In this document: one piece after another, positions 1-8,329 of the stretch | How the letters are laid out: the number at the start of each line of letters is the position of its first letter | Numbering within the stretch: the stretch's first letter is position 1 | DNA from: Lachnospiraceae bacterium P6A3 | Lineage (GTDB): Bacteria; Bacillota; Clostridia; Lachnospirales; Lachnospiraceae | Direction of reading: 5' to 3' | DNA length: 64,000 bases | Assembly: GCA_000702085.1 (NCBI GenBank) | Contig: KL370861.1 | Location: 560,911 to 624,910 of the forward strand | The notes under the pieces: model-generated | Told to the model about the DNA's origin: nothing | The model's database searches: none | What the model saw: only the letters and a program-made list of their open reading frames with translations | Position numbers and translations under genes: made by a program

Positions 1-458
1 GCGGATCTCACGGTAAGTATGACAGAGTCGAGAACAAGAGACTGGATGTTACTTATAAATCCGTGGAACCTCATTACGGTCTGATGCCTGTATGGAAGTA
101 TGATTATTCCTATAAGGGAACACCTTATCCCTTCTTCATCAACGGACAGACCGGAAAACTCGTCGGACAGGCACCTGTCGATGCAAAGAGAGTATGGAGC
201 TTTGCCGGAATCGTAGCTGCGGTTATACTTGTTTTGGGTATTGCTGCCGCTTATTTCCTGGAATTCAGCTTTGCTGTTCCCATTATAGCCGCAATTGTGA
301 TCGGACTTATCGTAGGTTTTGTCAATCTTCATCCCGCAGCAGGTACCGTTACCGTAAATGCCGCTACATACGTGGCTTCGGAGAACAAGAAGATAGTGAC
401 TTCTACGGATAAATACCTGGGAAGAGAGACCAAAACCAGGAAGCTTAATAAGAATTAA
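1..458 (+). CDS. C-terminal part of a membrane protein, zinc-ribbon family-like (partial)
   Basis: The frame is open from base 3 and has no start in the window, so only the C-terminal ~152 residues are present. They show a soluble stretch with the pattern LMPVWKYDYSYKGTPYPFFI followed by NGQTGKLVG, then two adjacent hydrophobic segments (about 45-65 and 68-90 residues after the GTG at 63), and a basic tail. The 'LMPVW...Y.F.NGQTGK.VG' block resembles the end of the TFIIB-type zinc-ribbon membrane proteins of Firmicutes, whose function is unknown. The ribbon itself would lie upstream and cannot be seen. The GTG at 63 is an internal codon, not a convincing start, because the frame runs on upstream without a stop. 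Confidence 0.6.
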   Translation, partial: GSHGKYDRVENKRLDVTYKSVEPHYGLMPVWKYDYSYKGTPYPFFINGQTGKLVGQAPVDAKRVWSFAGIVAAVILVLGIAAAYFLEFSFAVPIIAAIVIGLIVGFVNLHPAAGTVTVNAATYVASENKKIVTSTDKYLGRETKTRKLNKN

Positions 459-479
459 CATAATTTAAGTAAAAATCCG

Positions 480-508
480 TTGACAAAAGCGATAGAAATG
501 AGTATATT
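480..508 (+). promoter_or_regulatory. sigma-A promoter for rpsT
   Basis: TTGACA at 480-485 and TATATT at 503-508 are separated by exactly 17 bases, a near-consensus housekeeping promoter as expected for a ribosomal protein gene. The transcript would start near 515 and carry a leader of about 110 bases. Confidence 0.85.
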
Positions 509-544
509 AGCAAAGTGTGTGATGTTTTAGCGTGCGTGTCTCGC

Positions 545-574
545 TTAGATGCAACCGTCATTGCATCCGGCTAA
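545..574 (+). promoter_or_regulatory. hairpin in the rpsT 5' leader
   Basis: GATGCAA (548-554) pairs with TTGCATC (561-567) across a 6-base loop, and outer bases TTAG (545-548) and CTAA (571-574) can extend the structure. It lies between the promoter and the ribosome binding site of rpsT. Ribosomal protein leaders often mediate autoregulation, but that role is inferred here. Confidence 0.45.
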
Positions 575-626
575 AGTCACCGGCACTTATATATTTTCAT
601 TGTTTATAACATTTGGAGGTGTTACT

Positions 627-890
627 TTGGCTAACATTAAGTCTGCAAAGAAGAGAGTACTTGTTGATCGCAGAAACGAAGAGAGAAACAAGGCTATCCG
701 TTCTTCCGCTAAGACTGCAATCAAGAAGGTTTACACTGCAGTAGAGAACGGCGATAAGAATGCAGCAGCTGAAGAACTCAAGGCTGCTACCAAGACTCTT
801 GAGATGGCTGCTACTAAGGGCGTATACCACAAGAATAACGTCGCAAACAAGACTTCTAAGATGGCTAAGGCTGTTAACAAGATGGCTTAA
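627..890 (+). CDS. rpsT: 30S ribosomal protein S20
   Basis: An 87-residue, Lys/Ala-rich, highly basic protein with the S20 pattern: N-terminal NIKSAKKRV, then NKAIRSSAKTAIKK and a C-terminal KGVYHKNNVANKTSKMAK helix. S20 binds 16S rRNA in the body of the small subunit. The start is a TTG at 627 preceded by GGAGGT (615-620), which matches the conserved 'MANIKSAKKR' beginning. The frame is open further upstream to 549 but that part has no family match. A non-ATG start on rpsT is common and may limit expression. The gene is monocistronic, with its own promoter and terminator. The sporulation genes gpr and spoIIP, which often follow rpsT in Clostridia, are absent. Confidence 0.97.
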   Translation: MANIKSAKKRVLVDRRNEERNKAIRSSAKTAIKKVYTAVENGDKNAAAEELKAATKTLEMAATKGVYHKNNVANKTSKMAKAVNKMA

Positions 891-909
891 GCTTTTGCGA
901 GAACATTTC

Positions 910-946
910 AGCCCCTCGGGAATTCCCGGGGGGCTTTGTTTTTTGC
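910..946 (+). terminator. rho-independent terminator of rpsT
   Basis: GCCCCTCGGG and CCCGGGGGGC form a GC-rich stem around an AATT loop (about 911-934), followed by TTTGTTTTTT. Part of the T-run doubles as the -35 region of the lepA promoter. Confidence 0.92.
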
Positions 947-964
947 CGTATTTTCTGATAGAAT
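936..964 (+). promoter_or_regulatory. promoter for lepA-hemW
   Basis: TTGTTT (936-941) lies 17 bases from TAGAAT (959-964), with an extended -10 TG at 956-957. The -35 sits inside the T-tract of the rpsT terminator, so terminator and promoter are fused head to tail. Confidence 0.55.
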
Positions 965-1004
965 CGATAAATGTGGGTTTTGAATTGATATTAAAGAGGT
1001 ATTT

Positions 1005-2813
1005 ATGGACAAGAGTCTTATCAGAAATTTTTGCATAGTTGCTCATATCGATCACGGTAAGTCCACACTTGCCGATCGTATCATAGAGAAAACGGGCCTT
1101 CTTACCGCAAGAGAAATGCAGGAGCAGGTCCTTGATAACATGGAACTGGAGAGGGAGAGAGGAATCACCATCAAATCCCAGGCTGTCCGTACCGTTTATA
1201 AGGCACAGGACGGAAAAGAGTACATCTTTAACTTGATCGATACTCCGGGTCATGTTGACTTTAACTATGAGGTTTCCAGAAGCCTTGCTGCCTGCGACGG
1301 AGCGATCCTTGTCGTTGATGCGGCACAGGGCGTTGAGGCACAGACTCTTGCCAATGTATATCTGGCGCTCGACCATAATCTTGATGTTTTTCCCGTTATC
1401 AATAAGATCGATCTTCCCAGTGCGGAGCCTCAGAGAGTTAAGGATGAGATTGAGGATGTTATAGGCATTGAAGCCCAGGATGCGCCTCTGATCTCTGCAA
1501 AGAACGGAATCGGAATCGATGAAGTGCTTGAAGCAATCGTAAGTAAGATTCCTGCACCCGGCGGAGATGAGAACGCTCCTCTTCAGGCACTTATTTTTGA
1601 CTCTTTATATGATTCGTATAAGGGTGTTATAGTATTCGTCCGCGTTATGAACGGTACTGTTAAGAAGGGTACCAAGATTAAGATGATGGCCACCGGTGCT
1701 TCCGAAGAAGTAGTCGAAGTGGGCATTTTCGGAGCGGGAAGATTTATCCCCTGTGATGAACTTTCAGCCGGAATGGTAGGCTATATTACCGCTTCCATCA
1801 AGACTCTTTCCGAGACCGAAGTCGGTGATACAGTAACCGAGGCAGATAACCCCTGTGCAGAACCGCTTCCCGGTTATAAGAAAGTACAGCCCGTGGTTTA
1901 TTGCGGAGTATATCCCGCAGACAGTGCGAAGTACGAAGATCTTAAGGAGGCTCTCGAAAAGCTTCAGCTTAATGATGCCTCTCTTTTCTATGAACCCGAG
2001 ACATCCCTGGCTCTGGGATTCGGCTTCAGATGCGGATTCCTCGGACTTCTTCATCTGGATATAATTCAGGAAAGACTTGAAAGAGAATATGATCTTGATC
2101 TCGTAACAACCGCTCCTTCCGTTGTATATAAGGTTTATAAGACTGACGGAACCGTGATTGATTTGACCAATCCTTCTAACCTTCCCGATCCCAGTGAGAT
2201 CGAGTATATGGAGGAGCCCATCGTAAATGCCGAGATCATGGTAACCAAGGATTTTGTGGGATCCATCATGGAACTCTGCCAGCAGAGACGCGGACGTTAT
2301 GTCAGCATGGAATATATCGAAGCGGGAAGAGCTCTTATCAAGTACGAACTTCCTTTAAATGAGATTATCTATGATTTCTTTGATGCACTTAAATCAAGAT
2401 CAAGAGGATATGCGTCCTTTGACTATGACCTGAAAGGATATGAGAAGAGTTCGCTTGTTAAGCTGGATATCCTTATCAATAAAGAGCAGGTTGATGCACT
2501 CAGTTTCATCGTTCATTCCGATTCGGCTTATGAGAGAGGACGCAGAATGTGCGAGAAGCTTAAGGATGAGATTCCCAGACACCTCTTCGAAATTCCCATT
2601 CAGGCCTGCGTTGGCGGAAGGGTCATAGCCCGCGAGACCGTTAAGGCTATGAGAAAAGATGTCCTTGCAAAGTGCTACGGCGGTGATATTACACGTAAGA
2701 AGAAACTTCTTGAGAAGCAAAAAGAAGGAAAGAAACGTATGAGACAGGTGGGAAACGTGGAAATCCCGCAGTCCGCGTTCATGAGTGTGCTTAAACTTGA
2801 TGATGATAACTAA
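1005..2813 (+). CDS. lepA: elongation factor 4 (LepA/EF4), ribosome back-translocase GTPase
   Basis: A 602-residue translational GTPase of the usual LepA length. The G1 loop AHIDHGKST is at residues 13-21, followed by the switch region [13 protein letters not shown]3 DTPGHVDF and G4 NKIDLP. The LepA-specific C-terminal domain ends in [17 protein letters not shown], a family hallmark. LepA binds ribosomes, promotes back-translocation and aids initiation and 30S assembly under stress. The ATG is preceded by AAAGAGG. The lepA-hemW order is widely conserved in Firmicutes, and the 3' end overlaps hemW by 14 bases. Confidence 0.98.
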   Translation: MDKSLIRNFCIVAHIDHGKSTLADRIIEKTGLLTAREMQEQVLDNMELERERGITIKSQAVRTVYKAQDGKEYIFNLIDTPGHVDFNYEVSRSLAACDGAILVVDAAQGVEAQTLANVYLALDHNLDVFPVINKIDLPSAEPQRVKDEIEDVIGIEAQDAPLISAKNGIGIDEVLEAIVSKIPAPGGDENAPLQALIFDSLYDSYKGVIVFVRVMNGTVKKGTKIKMMATGASEEVVEVGIFGAGRFIPCDELSAGMVGYITASIKTLSETEVGDTVTEADNPCAEPLPGYKKVQPVVYCGVYPADSAKYEDLKEALEKLQLNDASLFYEPETSLALGFGFRCGFLGLLHLDIIQERLEREYDLDLVTTAPSVVYKVYKTDGTVIDLTNPSNLPDPSEIEYMEEPIVNAEIMVTKDFVGSIMELCQQRRGRYVSMEYIEAGRALIKYELPLNEIIYDFFDALKSRSRGYASFDYDLKGYEKSSLVKLDILINKEQVDALSFIVHSDSAYERGRRMCEKLKDEIPRHLFEIPIQACVGGRVIARETVKAMRKDVLAKCYGGDITRKKKLLEKQKEGKKRMRQVGNVEIPQSAFMSVLKLDDDN

Positions 2814-3936
2814 GTCTGAGTTATATATACATATTCCTTTTTGCGTCAGGAAGTGTTTGTATTGTGACTTCTTATCTTTTAGTGCGGATGAGAAGACTAA
2901 GGAAAAATATATTGAAGCTCTTTGTACGGAGCTGATGTTTATCGGAAAAGAGAGGTGTAAGACCTCTCTTTCTTCTGTTTTCATAGGAGGAGGAACGCCT
3001 TCTGTTCTTCCTGCGGAAATGATGATTCGCGTGATGGATTGCGTCAAGGAGAACTTCACTTTGGATCAGGATGCGGAAGTTACTATAGAGTGCAATCCCG
3101 GAACGGTAGATGAAGAAAAACTGAAAGCATATTTTGAGTGCGGTATTAACAGGCTCAGCTTCGGACTTCAGTCTGTACATGATGATGAATTGAAAAAGCT
3201 TGGAAGGATTCATTCATTTGATGTTTTTCTGAGCAGTTACAAAGCTGCGGTTAATGCAGGCTTTACCAATATCAATGTAGATCTTATGAGCGATATCCCG
3301 GGGCAGAGCGTAGATTCCTGGACTAAAACTCTTAAGACAATATGCGAACTTAAACCTGCTCCGGCACATATTTCCGCATACAGCCTCATAGTTGAAGAAG
3401 GTACTCCTTTTGCGGAAATGGAAGAAGACGGTAAACTCGATATTCCCGATGAAGATACGGACAGAGAAATGTATCACATGACATCTGAGATTCTCTCGGG
3501 ATACGGATATGAGAGATATGAGATATCCAATTATGCAAAGCCGGGTCACGAGTGCAGGCATAATCTGGGATACTGGACCGGTGTAGAGTATTATGGGGCG
3601 GGATTGGGAGCTGCATCTTATTACGGAGGCTGTAGATTTACCAACACCTCCGAAATGCCTGTATATATGGATGATCCCATTGATTCGTTTAAGCTTGATG
3701 AGAAACTGTCGAATGCCGATAAAATGAGCGAGTTTATGATACTCGGACTAAGGCTTACAAAAGGGGTAAGCGTTGATGAATTCAGGGAAAGATTCGGCAG
3801 AAATCCGGCAGATATCTATGGCAGAGAAATAGACAGATTTAGGTCGGAAGGTCTGCTTATCGAAGAAGCAGGATACATTCGTCTTACCGAGCAGGGACTT
3901 GATCTTGCGAATCATGTAATGCAGGCATTTATCTGA
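2800..3936 (+). CDS. hemW: HemW-like radical SAM protein (coproporphyrinogen III oxidase family)
   Basis: About 378 residues. The radical SAM cluster motif is C15-x3-C19-x2-C22 ([14 protein letters not shown]), followed by GGGTPS for SAM binding and VTIECNPGT. HemW proteins lack coproporphyrinogen oxidase activity and act in heme handling; they are often misnamed HemN. The start is ATG 2800 or 2803, inside the end of lepA, so translation is probably coupled, as no good ribosome binding site is visible. A GTG at 2785 is possible but less likely. An intrinsic terminator follows directly, so the hrcA-grpE-dnaK genes often found next are not here. Confidence 0.93.
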   Translation: MMITKSELYIHIPFCVRKCLYCDFLSFSADEKTKEKYIEALCTELMFIGKERCKTSLSSVFIGGGTPSVLPAEMMIRVMDCVKENFTLDQDAEVTIECNPGTVDEEKLKAYFECGINRLSFGLQSVHDDELKKLGRIHSFDVFLSSYKAAVNAGFTNINVDLMSDIPGQSVDSWTKTLKTICELKPAPAHISAYSLIVEEGTPFAEMEEDGKLDIPDEDTDREMYHMTSEILSGYGYERYEISNYAKPGHECRHNLGYWTGVEYYGAGLGAASYYGGCRFTNTSEMPVYMDDPIDSFKLDEKLSNADKMSEFMILGLRLTKGVSVDEFRERFGRNPADIYGREIDRFRSEGLLIEEAGYIRLTEQGLDLANHVMQAFI

Positions 3937-3951
3937 ATGATCAATAGTTTT

Positions 3952-3988
3952 AAGTGCTTTCCAATGTAGTTTAGGAAAGCACTTTTTT
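3952..3988 (+). terminator. rho-independent terminator of lepA-hemW
   Basis: AAGTGCTTTCC and GGAAAGCACTT form an 11-bp perfect stem, followed by TTTTTT. Confidence 0.93.
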
Positions 3989-4035
3989 CTAAAGCGGAAA
4001 AAAGCCGGATTATATTGACGGACTCGGTAATATAA

Positions 4036-4064
4036 TTGACGTTATAAATTTAGTGACTTATATT
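4036..4064 (+). promoter_or_regulatory. promoter for the secreted Ser-rich protein gene
   Basis: TTGACG (4036-4041) is 17 bases from TATATT (4059-4064). An overlapping TATAAT at 4031-4036 lacks a properly spaced -35. Confidence 0.7.
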
Positions 4065-4114
4065 TTATTATATTTACAATTCTTATTCATTCAGATACAA
4101 GGAGGTAATGCATA

Positions 4115-5266
4115 ATGAGTTTAAAGAAAGCAGTTTCAAAAGTCCTGGCTCTGGCTACCTGTTTTGGTCTTGTGATGGGTAGCTCAATGTCAGTAATGGC
4201 TGCCACAATTGATATTCCTGGCGGACAGTCGACATTGGGAATTGATGAGAATGGTCAGGTAGTAGATGGCGGCACTGTTATTAACTTTGATTCCGGTATT
4301 AATTCAGGTGGAACAATCGGAGCCGTCAACATAAATGGCCAAACCATTACAATATTGGATATGGTATTTGACGGTACTGTTTCGGTTTGGCAAAGCGGAT
4401 ATACATTATGTTTTGATGGAGAAAATTATCTTAATATGATTGTGCCTGTTGCTCCGTATACTCTTGACGTTACAGCCGGATCTTCACTTACGGTATCATC
4501 CTGGTATGTTGACGATACTGTAACAATATCTTCCGGTGTAGTAACAGATCCCAGTGAATTGGAAGACGGAGAGGAAGCTGTTTTTACAAGAAACGGGTCT
4601 GCATCCTCATCATCAAGCAGTTCATCCGAAGAAGCTTCTTCGTCAGAATCATCAGCTGCAGCATCTGAGGCGGAAGTACCCATCCCCGCACCCGTTCCCA
4701 CATTCTGTAACAACACCGTTACTATGGCTGACGGCTCTAAGGTTGAGAGCGCAGTAGCAGGTCAGTTTGTATCTGCAGAGGCCGTTGCACTTGTTCCTGC
4801 GGGTGCAGCTAAAGATCTTAAACCGGATACTCCCGTTCTCGCACCTCTTTCTGTTTCATTCAGAGCAGCTGTTTCGGATGTAAATGCAGCTAACAGCCCT
4901 GCTTCTACGGCTACACTTAAGGCTTTCGAAACCGCTACCGGACTCAGTACCGCATGTGCACTTAATGTCAATCTGGTGGATTCCGCGACCACCTCACTTG
5001 CAACCCACAATGCATGGAGTGCTGTCGATAATACCGCCGGAACCTATGCTTTTCCGGCAATCTCTGGCGGACAGCTCACAACTCTTTATGCAAATGAAGC
5101 AGCTCTTATGGTTGTTAACCTTGCTGAAGGCGAAGGAGATAACGCAATGGTAGTCGGCGTTACTTCAGGTGGTACCGCATTTGTACAAAACGACCTTGAT
5201 ACCAATCCCGATACCGCAACCTTCATGGTACTTCCCGGAAGCGGCGTTTACGGAGTACTTTCATAA
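4115..5266 (+). CDS. secreted Ser-rich two-domain protein of unknown function
   Basis: 383 residues with a signal peptide (basic KKAVSK, hydrophobic core 8-22, Ala-rich cleavage region near 29-30). An N-terminal Gly/Asp-rich beta-type domain (about 31-155) is followed by a Ser/Glu low-complexity linker (about 160-187), a short PIPAPVP stretch and a C-terminal domain (about 198-383) rich in Ala/Val/Thr. No transmembrane anchor, LPXTG-like motif or catalytic motif is visible, so it is probably released or bound non-covalently. The ATG follows a strong AAGGAGG. It is monocistronic, with its own promoter and terminator, immediately upstream of the sortase operon. I do not recognise the family; the Ser linker suggests a surface or adhesive protein, but that is inference. 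Confidence 0.8.
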   Translation: MSLKKAVSKVLALATCFGLVMGSSMSVMAATIDIPGGQSTLGIDENGQVVDGGTVINFDSGINSGGTIGAVNINGQTITILDMVFDGTVSVWQSGYTLCFDGENYLNMIVPVAPYTLDVTAGSSLTVSSWYVDDTVTISSGVVTDPSELEDGEEAVFTRNGSASSSSSSSSEEASSSESSAAASEAEVPIPAPVPTFCNNTVTMADGSKVESAVAGQFVSAEAVALVPAGAAKDLKPDTPVLAPLSVSFRAAVSDVNAANSPASTATLKAFETATGLSTACALNVNLVDSATTSLATHNAWSAVDNTAGTYAFPAISGGQLTTLYANEAALMVVNLAEGEGDNAMVVGVTSGGTAFVQNDLDTNPDTATFMVLPGSGVYGVLS

Positions 5267-5301
5267 CCGATAAAACTCATCCGATAAAATGATAAAAATA
5301 C

Positions 5302-5335
5302 ACCCCATGGAATGAATTTTCCATGGGGTATTTTT
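5302..5335 (+). terminator. rho-independent terminator
   Basis: ACCCCATGGAA and TTCCATGGGGT form an 11-bp stem (5302-5312 with 5319-5329) followed by ATTTTTAT. Confidence 0.92.
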
Positions 5336-5371
5336 ATGCCGGTTCAAAATGCCGATTTTCCGCGTAAATAC

Positions 5372-5400
5372 TTGAATTCTGAGAAAATAACGCATATAAT
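5372..5400 (+). promoter_or_regulatory. promoter of the sortase-LCP operon
   Basis: TTGAAT (5372-5377) is 17 bases from a perfect TATAAT (5395-5400), about 45 bases before the sortase start. Confidence 0.8.
5375..5389 (+). promoter_or_regulatory. possible CodY box overlapping the sortase promoter
   Basis: AATTCTGAGAAAATA differs from the CodY consensus AATTTTCWGAAAATT at 3 of 15 positions and lies across the -35 and spacer, where binding would block RNA polymerase. Three-mismatch sites occur by chance in AT-rich DNA, so its position is the main support. Confidence 0.35.
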
Positions 5401-5444
5401 TAAATAGATTTATTATGTATAAATATACGATTGGTGAGAGGCAG

Positions 5445-6398
5445 ATGAATTCATCCGAAAAAAGTAAAAATTCCGGTTCCGGAAACGGCTGGCTTATCGC
5501 GTGTATTGCCTTTCTGTTAATTGCAGTCGCAGGCTGCGTCTGGATAGTCGTTCACTTTAAGAATTCATCGGCTGCCAACACTACGTATGAAACTCTTGCG
5601 GAAAGTAACAACACGTCGGAACAAAGCGAGAATAATACATCCGGTGAAGACTCATCCGATCTCGGACAGAGTGATGCTTCCGAACTATCCGGCACTCAGG
5701 GCGGCTTATCCCCTGAAGGACTTGCCCAGGCATCCGGCGAAGACGGATCTGAAGAAACGGAAGAGATTACGGATGCAAGAAATTTGGAAGCAGTGGATGA
5801 AGCCCCCGATAAAGGAATCGACTGGGATAAGCTTCACGATACCAATCCCGATATCTATGCATGGATAAATGTTCCCGGTACATCCGTTGATTATCCCGTA
5901 CTTCAGCATGCGAGTGACAACGAATATTACCTGATGCACAATCTCGACGGCTCTTACGGCTATCCCGGAGTTATTTATACCGAGAATTACAACAGTAAGG
6001 ACTTTACGGATCCCAACACTGTCCTCTACGGACACAACATGGATAACACCACCATGTTCTCGACACTACATAAATTCAGTGATCCCGAGATGGTTGAGAA
6101 TCCGCATTACATATACATCTATACCGAAGACGGAAGGACTCTGGTGTATGAGATATTTGCCGCATATGAATATCCTTCGATACACCTTCTCATCAACTTC
6201 GATGTGAAAAACGAATATATCTACGAACAGTATTTGAGAAATATCCAGAACATTGACATCACCGGAACGGGCGTTGCCAATATCCGCCATGACATTGAAC
6301 CGACTGTTAATGACAGGATAATAACTCTTTCTACTTGCACTACGGATCATGACGCTTCGGAAAGATTTCTGGTTGTGGGTGTTTTGCTCAATCCGTAA
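5445..6398 (+). CDS. srtB: class B sortase (cysteine transpeptidase)
   Basis: 317 residues: one N-terminal membrane helix (about 15-37), a long Ser/Glu/Asp-rich spacer (about 41-122) and a sortase domain. The catalytic residues are visible: His197 in LYGHNMD, Cys298 in TLSTCTT and Arg307 in SERFLVVGVL. The TLSTC motif and insertions typify class B. Sortases cleave a C-terminal sorting signal and attach the protein to peptidoglycan. The start chosen is ATG 5445, preceded by GAGAGG; an in-frame ATG at 5415 lacks a ribosome binding site. The ~80-residue acidic spacer is unusually long. A likely substrate with an APKTG motif is encoded two genes downstream. Confidence 0.93.
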   Translation: MNSSEKSKNSGSGNGWLIACIAFLLIAVAGCVWIVVHFKNSSAANTTYETLAESNNTSEQSENNTSGEDSSDLGQSDASELSGTQGGLSPEGLAQASGEDGSEETEEITDARNLEAVDEAPDKGIDWDKLHDTNPDIYAWINVPGTSVDYPVLQHASDNEYYLMHNLDGSYGYPGVIYTENYNSKDFTDPNTVLYGHNMDNTTMFSTLHKFSDPEMVENPHYIYIYTEDGRTLVYEIFAAYEYPSIHLLINFDVKNEYIYEQYLRNIQNIDITGTGVANIRHDIEPTVNDRIITLSTCTTDHDASERFLVVGVLLNP

Positions 6399-6412
6399 CG
6401 GAGCAGGCTGAT

Positions 6413-7513
6413 TTGATAGAAGATAAGATAATAACAGAAAAGAAAAAGATAAGCATCACGGCCAAACTGATCACCACTCTGGTAATGATATTGCTTGTGA
6501 TTGTCGGAATCTTCGTTGTACTCCGCACCGTCGGAAAAAGCAACCTGTATGAGCTCAGTTCGGGTCTGGACGGAATTGTATCGGATTTAGGCGATGTGGT
6601 ATTGCCGGAAGAAAACGCTCAGTTGCCCGAAGGACATATTCTGTACGACGGAAAAGAATACGCACCCAATTCCGACCTTGTATGCATATTGGTGATGGGA
6701 ATAGATACCGAGACTGTCACCGAAATAGGCGGACAGAGCTGGGACTTGGATGAGGCTTCGGCAAATAATGGCGGTCAGGCAGATGCACTTTTCCTTCTTT
6801 TGCTTAATCCTCATAACGAGAAAATCTCGATTGTGAGTATAAACAGAAATTCCATGGCTGATGTGGATGTGTGGGATGCTTCGGGAACTTACAGAGGGAT
6901 TCTTACTCAGCAGATAGCTCTCCAGCACGGATACGGGACGGATCAGGTCGCGTGTGCAGAGCATCAGGTTAAAGCTGTATCAAGGCTGATGCATAATATA
7001 CCGATCCACGCATATGCTGCCATAAGTATGGATGCAATCCCGGAATTAAACGATGCTGTCGGCGGGGTTACTGTAGAAGTCCTGGAGACAATTGTTTATC
7101 CGGAATATGATATGGATCTTCATCAGGGTGAGACCGTTACACTCATGGGAGATAAAGCATATTGGTATGTAAGGCTCAGAGATGAGGATTTGTTTGACTC
7201 CAATTCCATGAGACTTGAGAGACAGAAACAGTATCTGGTTTCTTTTGCTGATAAAGCCAGAGAAACGGCAGGCGGAGATATTTCCGTTGCGATTGATCTG
7301 TTCAATATAATGCAGAAATACATGATAACGGATCTTAATGTAAGCAGCTTTACTTACCTTGCATCCGAAACAATGGATTACGAATTCAGTGCGGATAATA
7401 TGTATTCCGTTGAAGGCGAGACCATACAGGGGGAGAGGTTCGAAGAGTACTACGTAGACGATGATGCACTTCAGGCTCTTATAATAAAACTCTTTTATGA
7501 ACCTGTTAAATAA
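6413..7513 (+). CDS. LytR-CpsA-Psr (LCP) family cell-envelope protein
   Basis: 366 residues. A cytoplasmic basic N-terminus and one membrane helix (about 16-38) are followed by an extracellular LCP domain (about 90-300) with VCILVMGID, ADALFLLLLNP, ISIVSINRNS and YAAISMDAIPELNDAVGGVTVEV. LCP enzymes transfer glycopolymers from lipid carriers to peptidoglycan. The start is TTG 6413, with GGAG at 6400-6403 nine bases upstream. It lies 14 bases after the sortase gene in the same operon. Its placement before the polysaccharide locus suggests that it attaches that polymer. The usual 'RDS' arginine motif reads RNS here, so the activity should be judged with care. Confidence 0.9.
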   Translation: MIEDKIITEKKKISITAKLITTLVMILLVIVGIFVVLRTVGKSNLYELSSGLDGIVSDLGDVVLPEENAQLPEGHILYDGKEYAPNSDLVCILVMGIDTETVTEIGGQSWDLDEASANNGGQADALFLLLLNPHNEKISIVSINRNSMADVDVWDASGTYRGILTQQIALQHGYGTDQVACAEHQVKAVSRLMHNIPIHAYAAISMDAIPELNDAVGGVTVEVLETIVYPEYDMDLHQGETVTLMGDKAYWYVRLRDEDLFDSNSMRLERQKQYLVSFADKARETAGGDISVAIDLFNIMQKYMITDLNVSSFTYLASETMDYEFSADNMYSVEGETIQGERFEEYYVDDDALQALIIKLFYEPVK

Positions 7514-7516
7514 TTG

Positions 7517-7533
7517 TTATCCCGTCGGGATAA
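7517..7533. promoter_or_regulatory. perfect 17-base palindrome, possible operator
   Basis: TTATCCCGTCGGGATAA is a perfect 8-bp inverted repeat around one central base, 55 bases upstream of the next start codon. There is no T-run after it, so it looks more like a protein binding site than a terminator. Confidence 0.4.
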
Positions 7534-7587
7534 ACCGGCTTAAGTTAAATAAATGTTTTACATAGTTTTTTATCAGGAGGAAAGAAA

Positions 7588-8277
7588 ATGAAAAAGAAGG
7601 TACTGGCTCTTATTTCGGCAGCAGCTCTTACTTTGCTCTGCTCCATGACTGTTCGTGCTGACAGCCCTACCGTAGGGAATGCTCAGCCTCCCGTTGGCAC
7701 ACAGACTGCCATCACAACGGTTAACAACACTGCATCTCCCGAACAGTATGCAGTTATCACCGCAACATCAGAAGGATTTAAAGTAACAGCCGTATCACAG
7801 ACTACTTGTGATTCTGCAGTTGTAGCTGCTCAGAATCTTGTTCTTAGAGATGTTGCTTCTCTCGGCCTTTTCCTCGGAGATGCCAATCTTGTTTCCGCTG
7901 CAACAACTCAGGGATCCATCGTTACCGCTACCGTTCTTTCTACCGTAGATGTTGATCCTACAACCGCTACTAAAGATGCAACAGGAATGTACAATGTTGT
8001 TCTCAGCAACGCAATGATCGCTGCAGGAGACACTGTTGCAATTCTTCACTATAATGAATCAACCAAGTCTTGGGAACTTATCAAGCCCGTTGCGGTTGCA
8101 CAGGGTTCTGTTGCTTTCCAGACTTCGTCTCTTTCTCCCATTACCATAGTTAAGGTTAATACAACCGCAGCAGCACAGGCTCCTAAGACCGGAGTTATGG
8201 TTTACGGTGCTATGACCGTAATCCTTGCAGGACTTATGGGCGCGGTAATCTGCTACAAAAAATCTCGCAGAGCATAA
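7588..8277 (+). CDS. small cell-wall-anchored protein with APKTG sorting signal
   Basis: 229 residues. Signal peptide 1-24 (KKK, hydrophobic core, VRA-DS cleavage), an Ala/Thr/Val-rich extracellular domain (about 25-190), then a cell-wall sorting signal: APKTG at 198-202, hydrophobic helix 205-222 and the basic tail KKSRRA. APKTG departs from LPXTG, but class B and clostridial sortases accept variant first residues, and a class B sortase is encoded two genes upstream. The ribosome binding site is AGGAGG. The mid-domain pattern 'AAGDTVAILHYNESTKSWELIKPVAV' resembles short immunoglobulin-like surface modules. The function is unknown; a small abundant wall protein is plausible. Confidence 0.85.
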   Translation: MKKKVLALISAAALTLLCSMTVRADSPTVGNAQPPVGTQTAITTVNNTASPEQYAVITATSEGFKVTAVSQTTCDSAVVAAQNLVLRDVASLGLFLGDANLVSAATTQGSIVTATVLSTVDVDPTTATKDATGMYNVVLSNAMIAAGDTVAILHYNESTKSWELIKPVAVAQGSVAFQTSSLSPITIVKVNTTAAAQAPKTGVMVYGAMTVILAGLMGAVICYKKSRRA

Positions 8278-8290
8278 TTGAGTAGTCTGT

Positions 8291-8316
8291 AACCGGACGG
8301 GCTTCCCCGTCCGGTT
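8291..8316 (+). terminator. strong GC hairpin between surface module and polysaccharide locus
   Basis: AACCGGACGGG and CCCGTCCGGTT form a perfect 11-bp stem with a CTTC tetraloop. No T-tract follows, so it may act as a weak terminator, an mRNA stabiliser, or a control on the next gene, whose likely ribosome binding site (TTAGGA, 8314-8319) overlaps its 3' arm. Confidence 0.55.
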
Positions 8317-8329
8317 AGGACTGTAAACT

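Noticed and set aside
4115-5266. Homology between the secreted Ser-rich protein and the APKTG wall protein
   Set aside because: Both are rich in Ala/Val/Thr, but no ordered shared motif was seen; similarity may reflect composition only.
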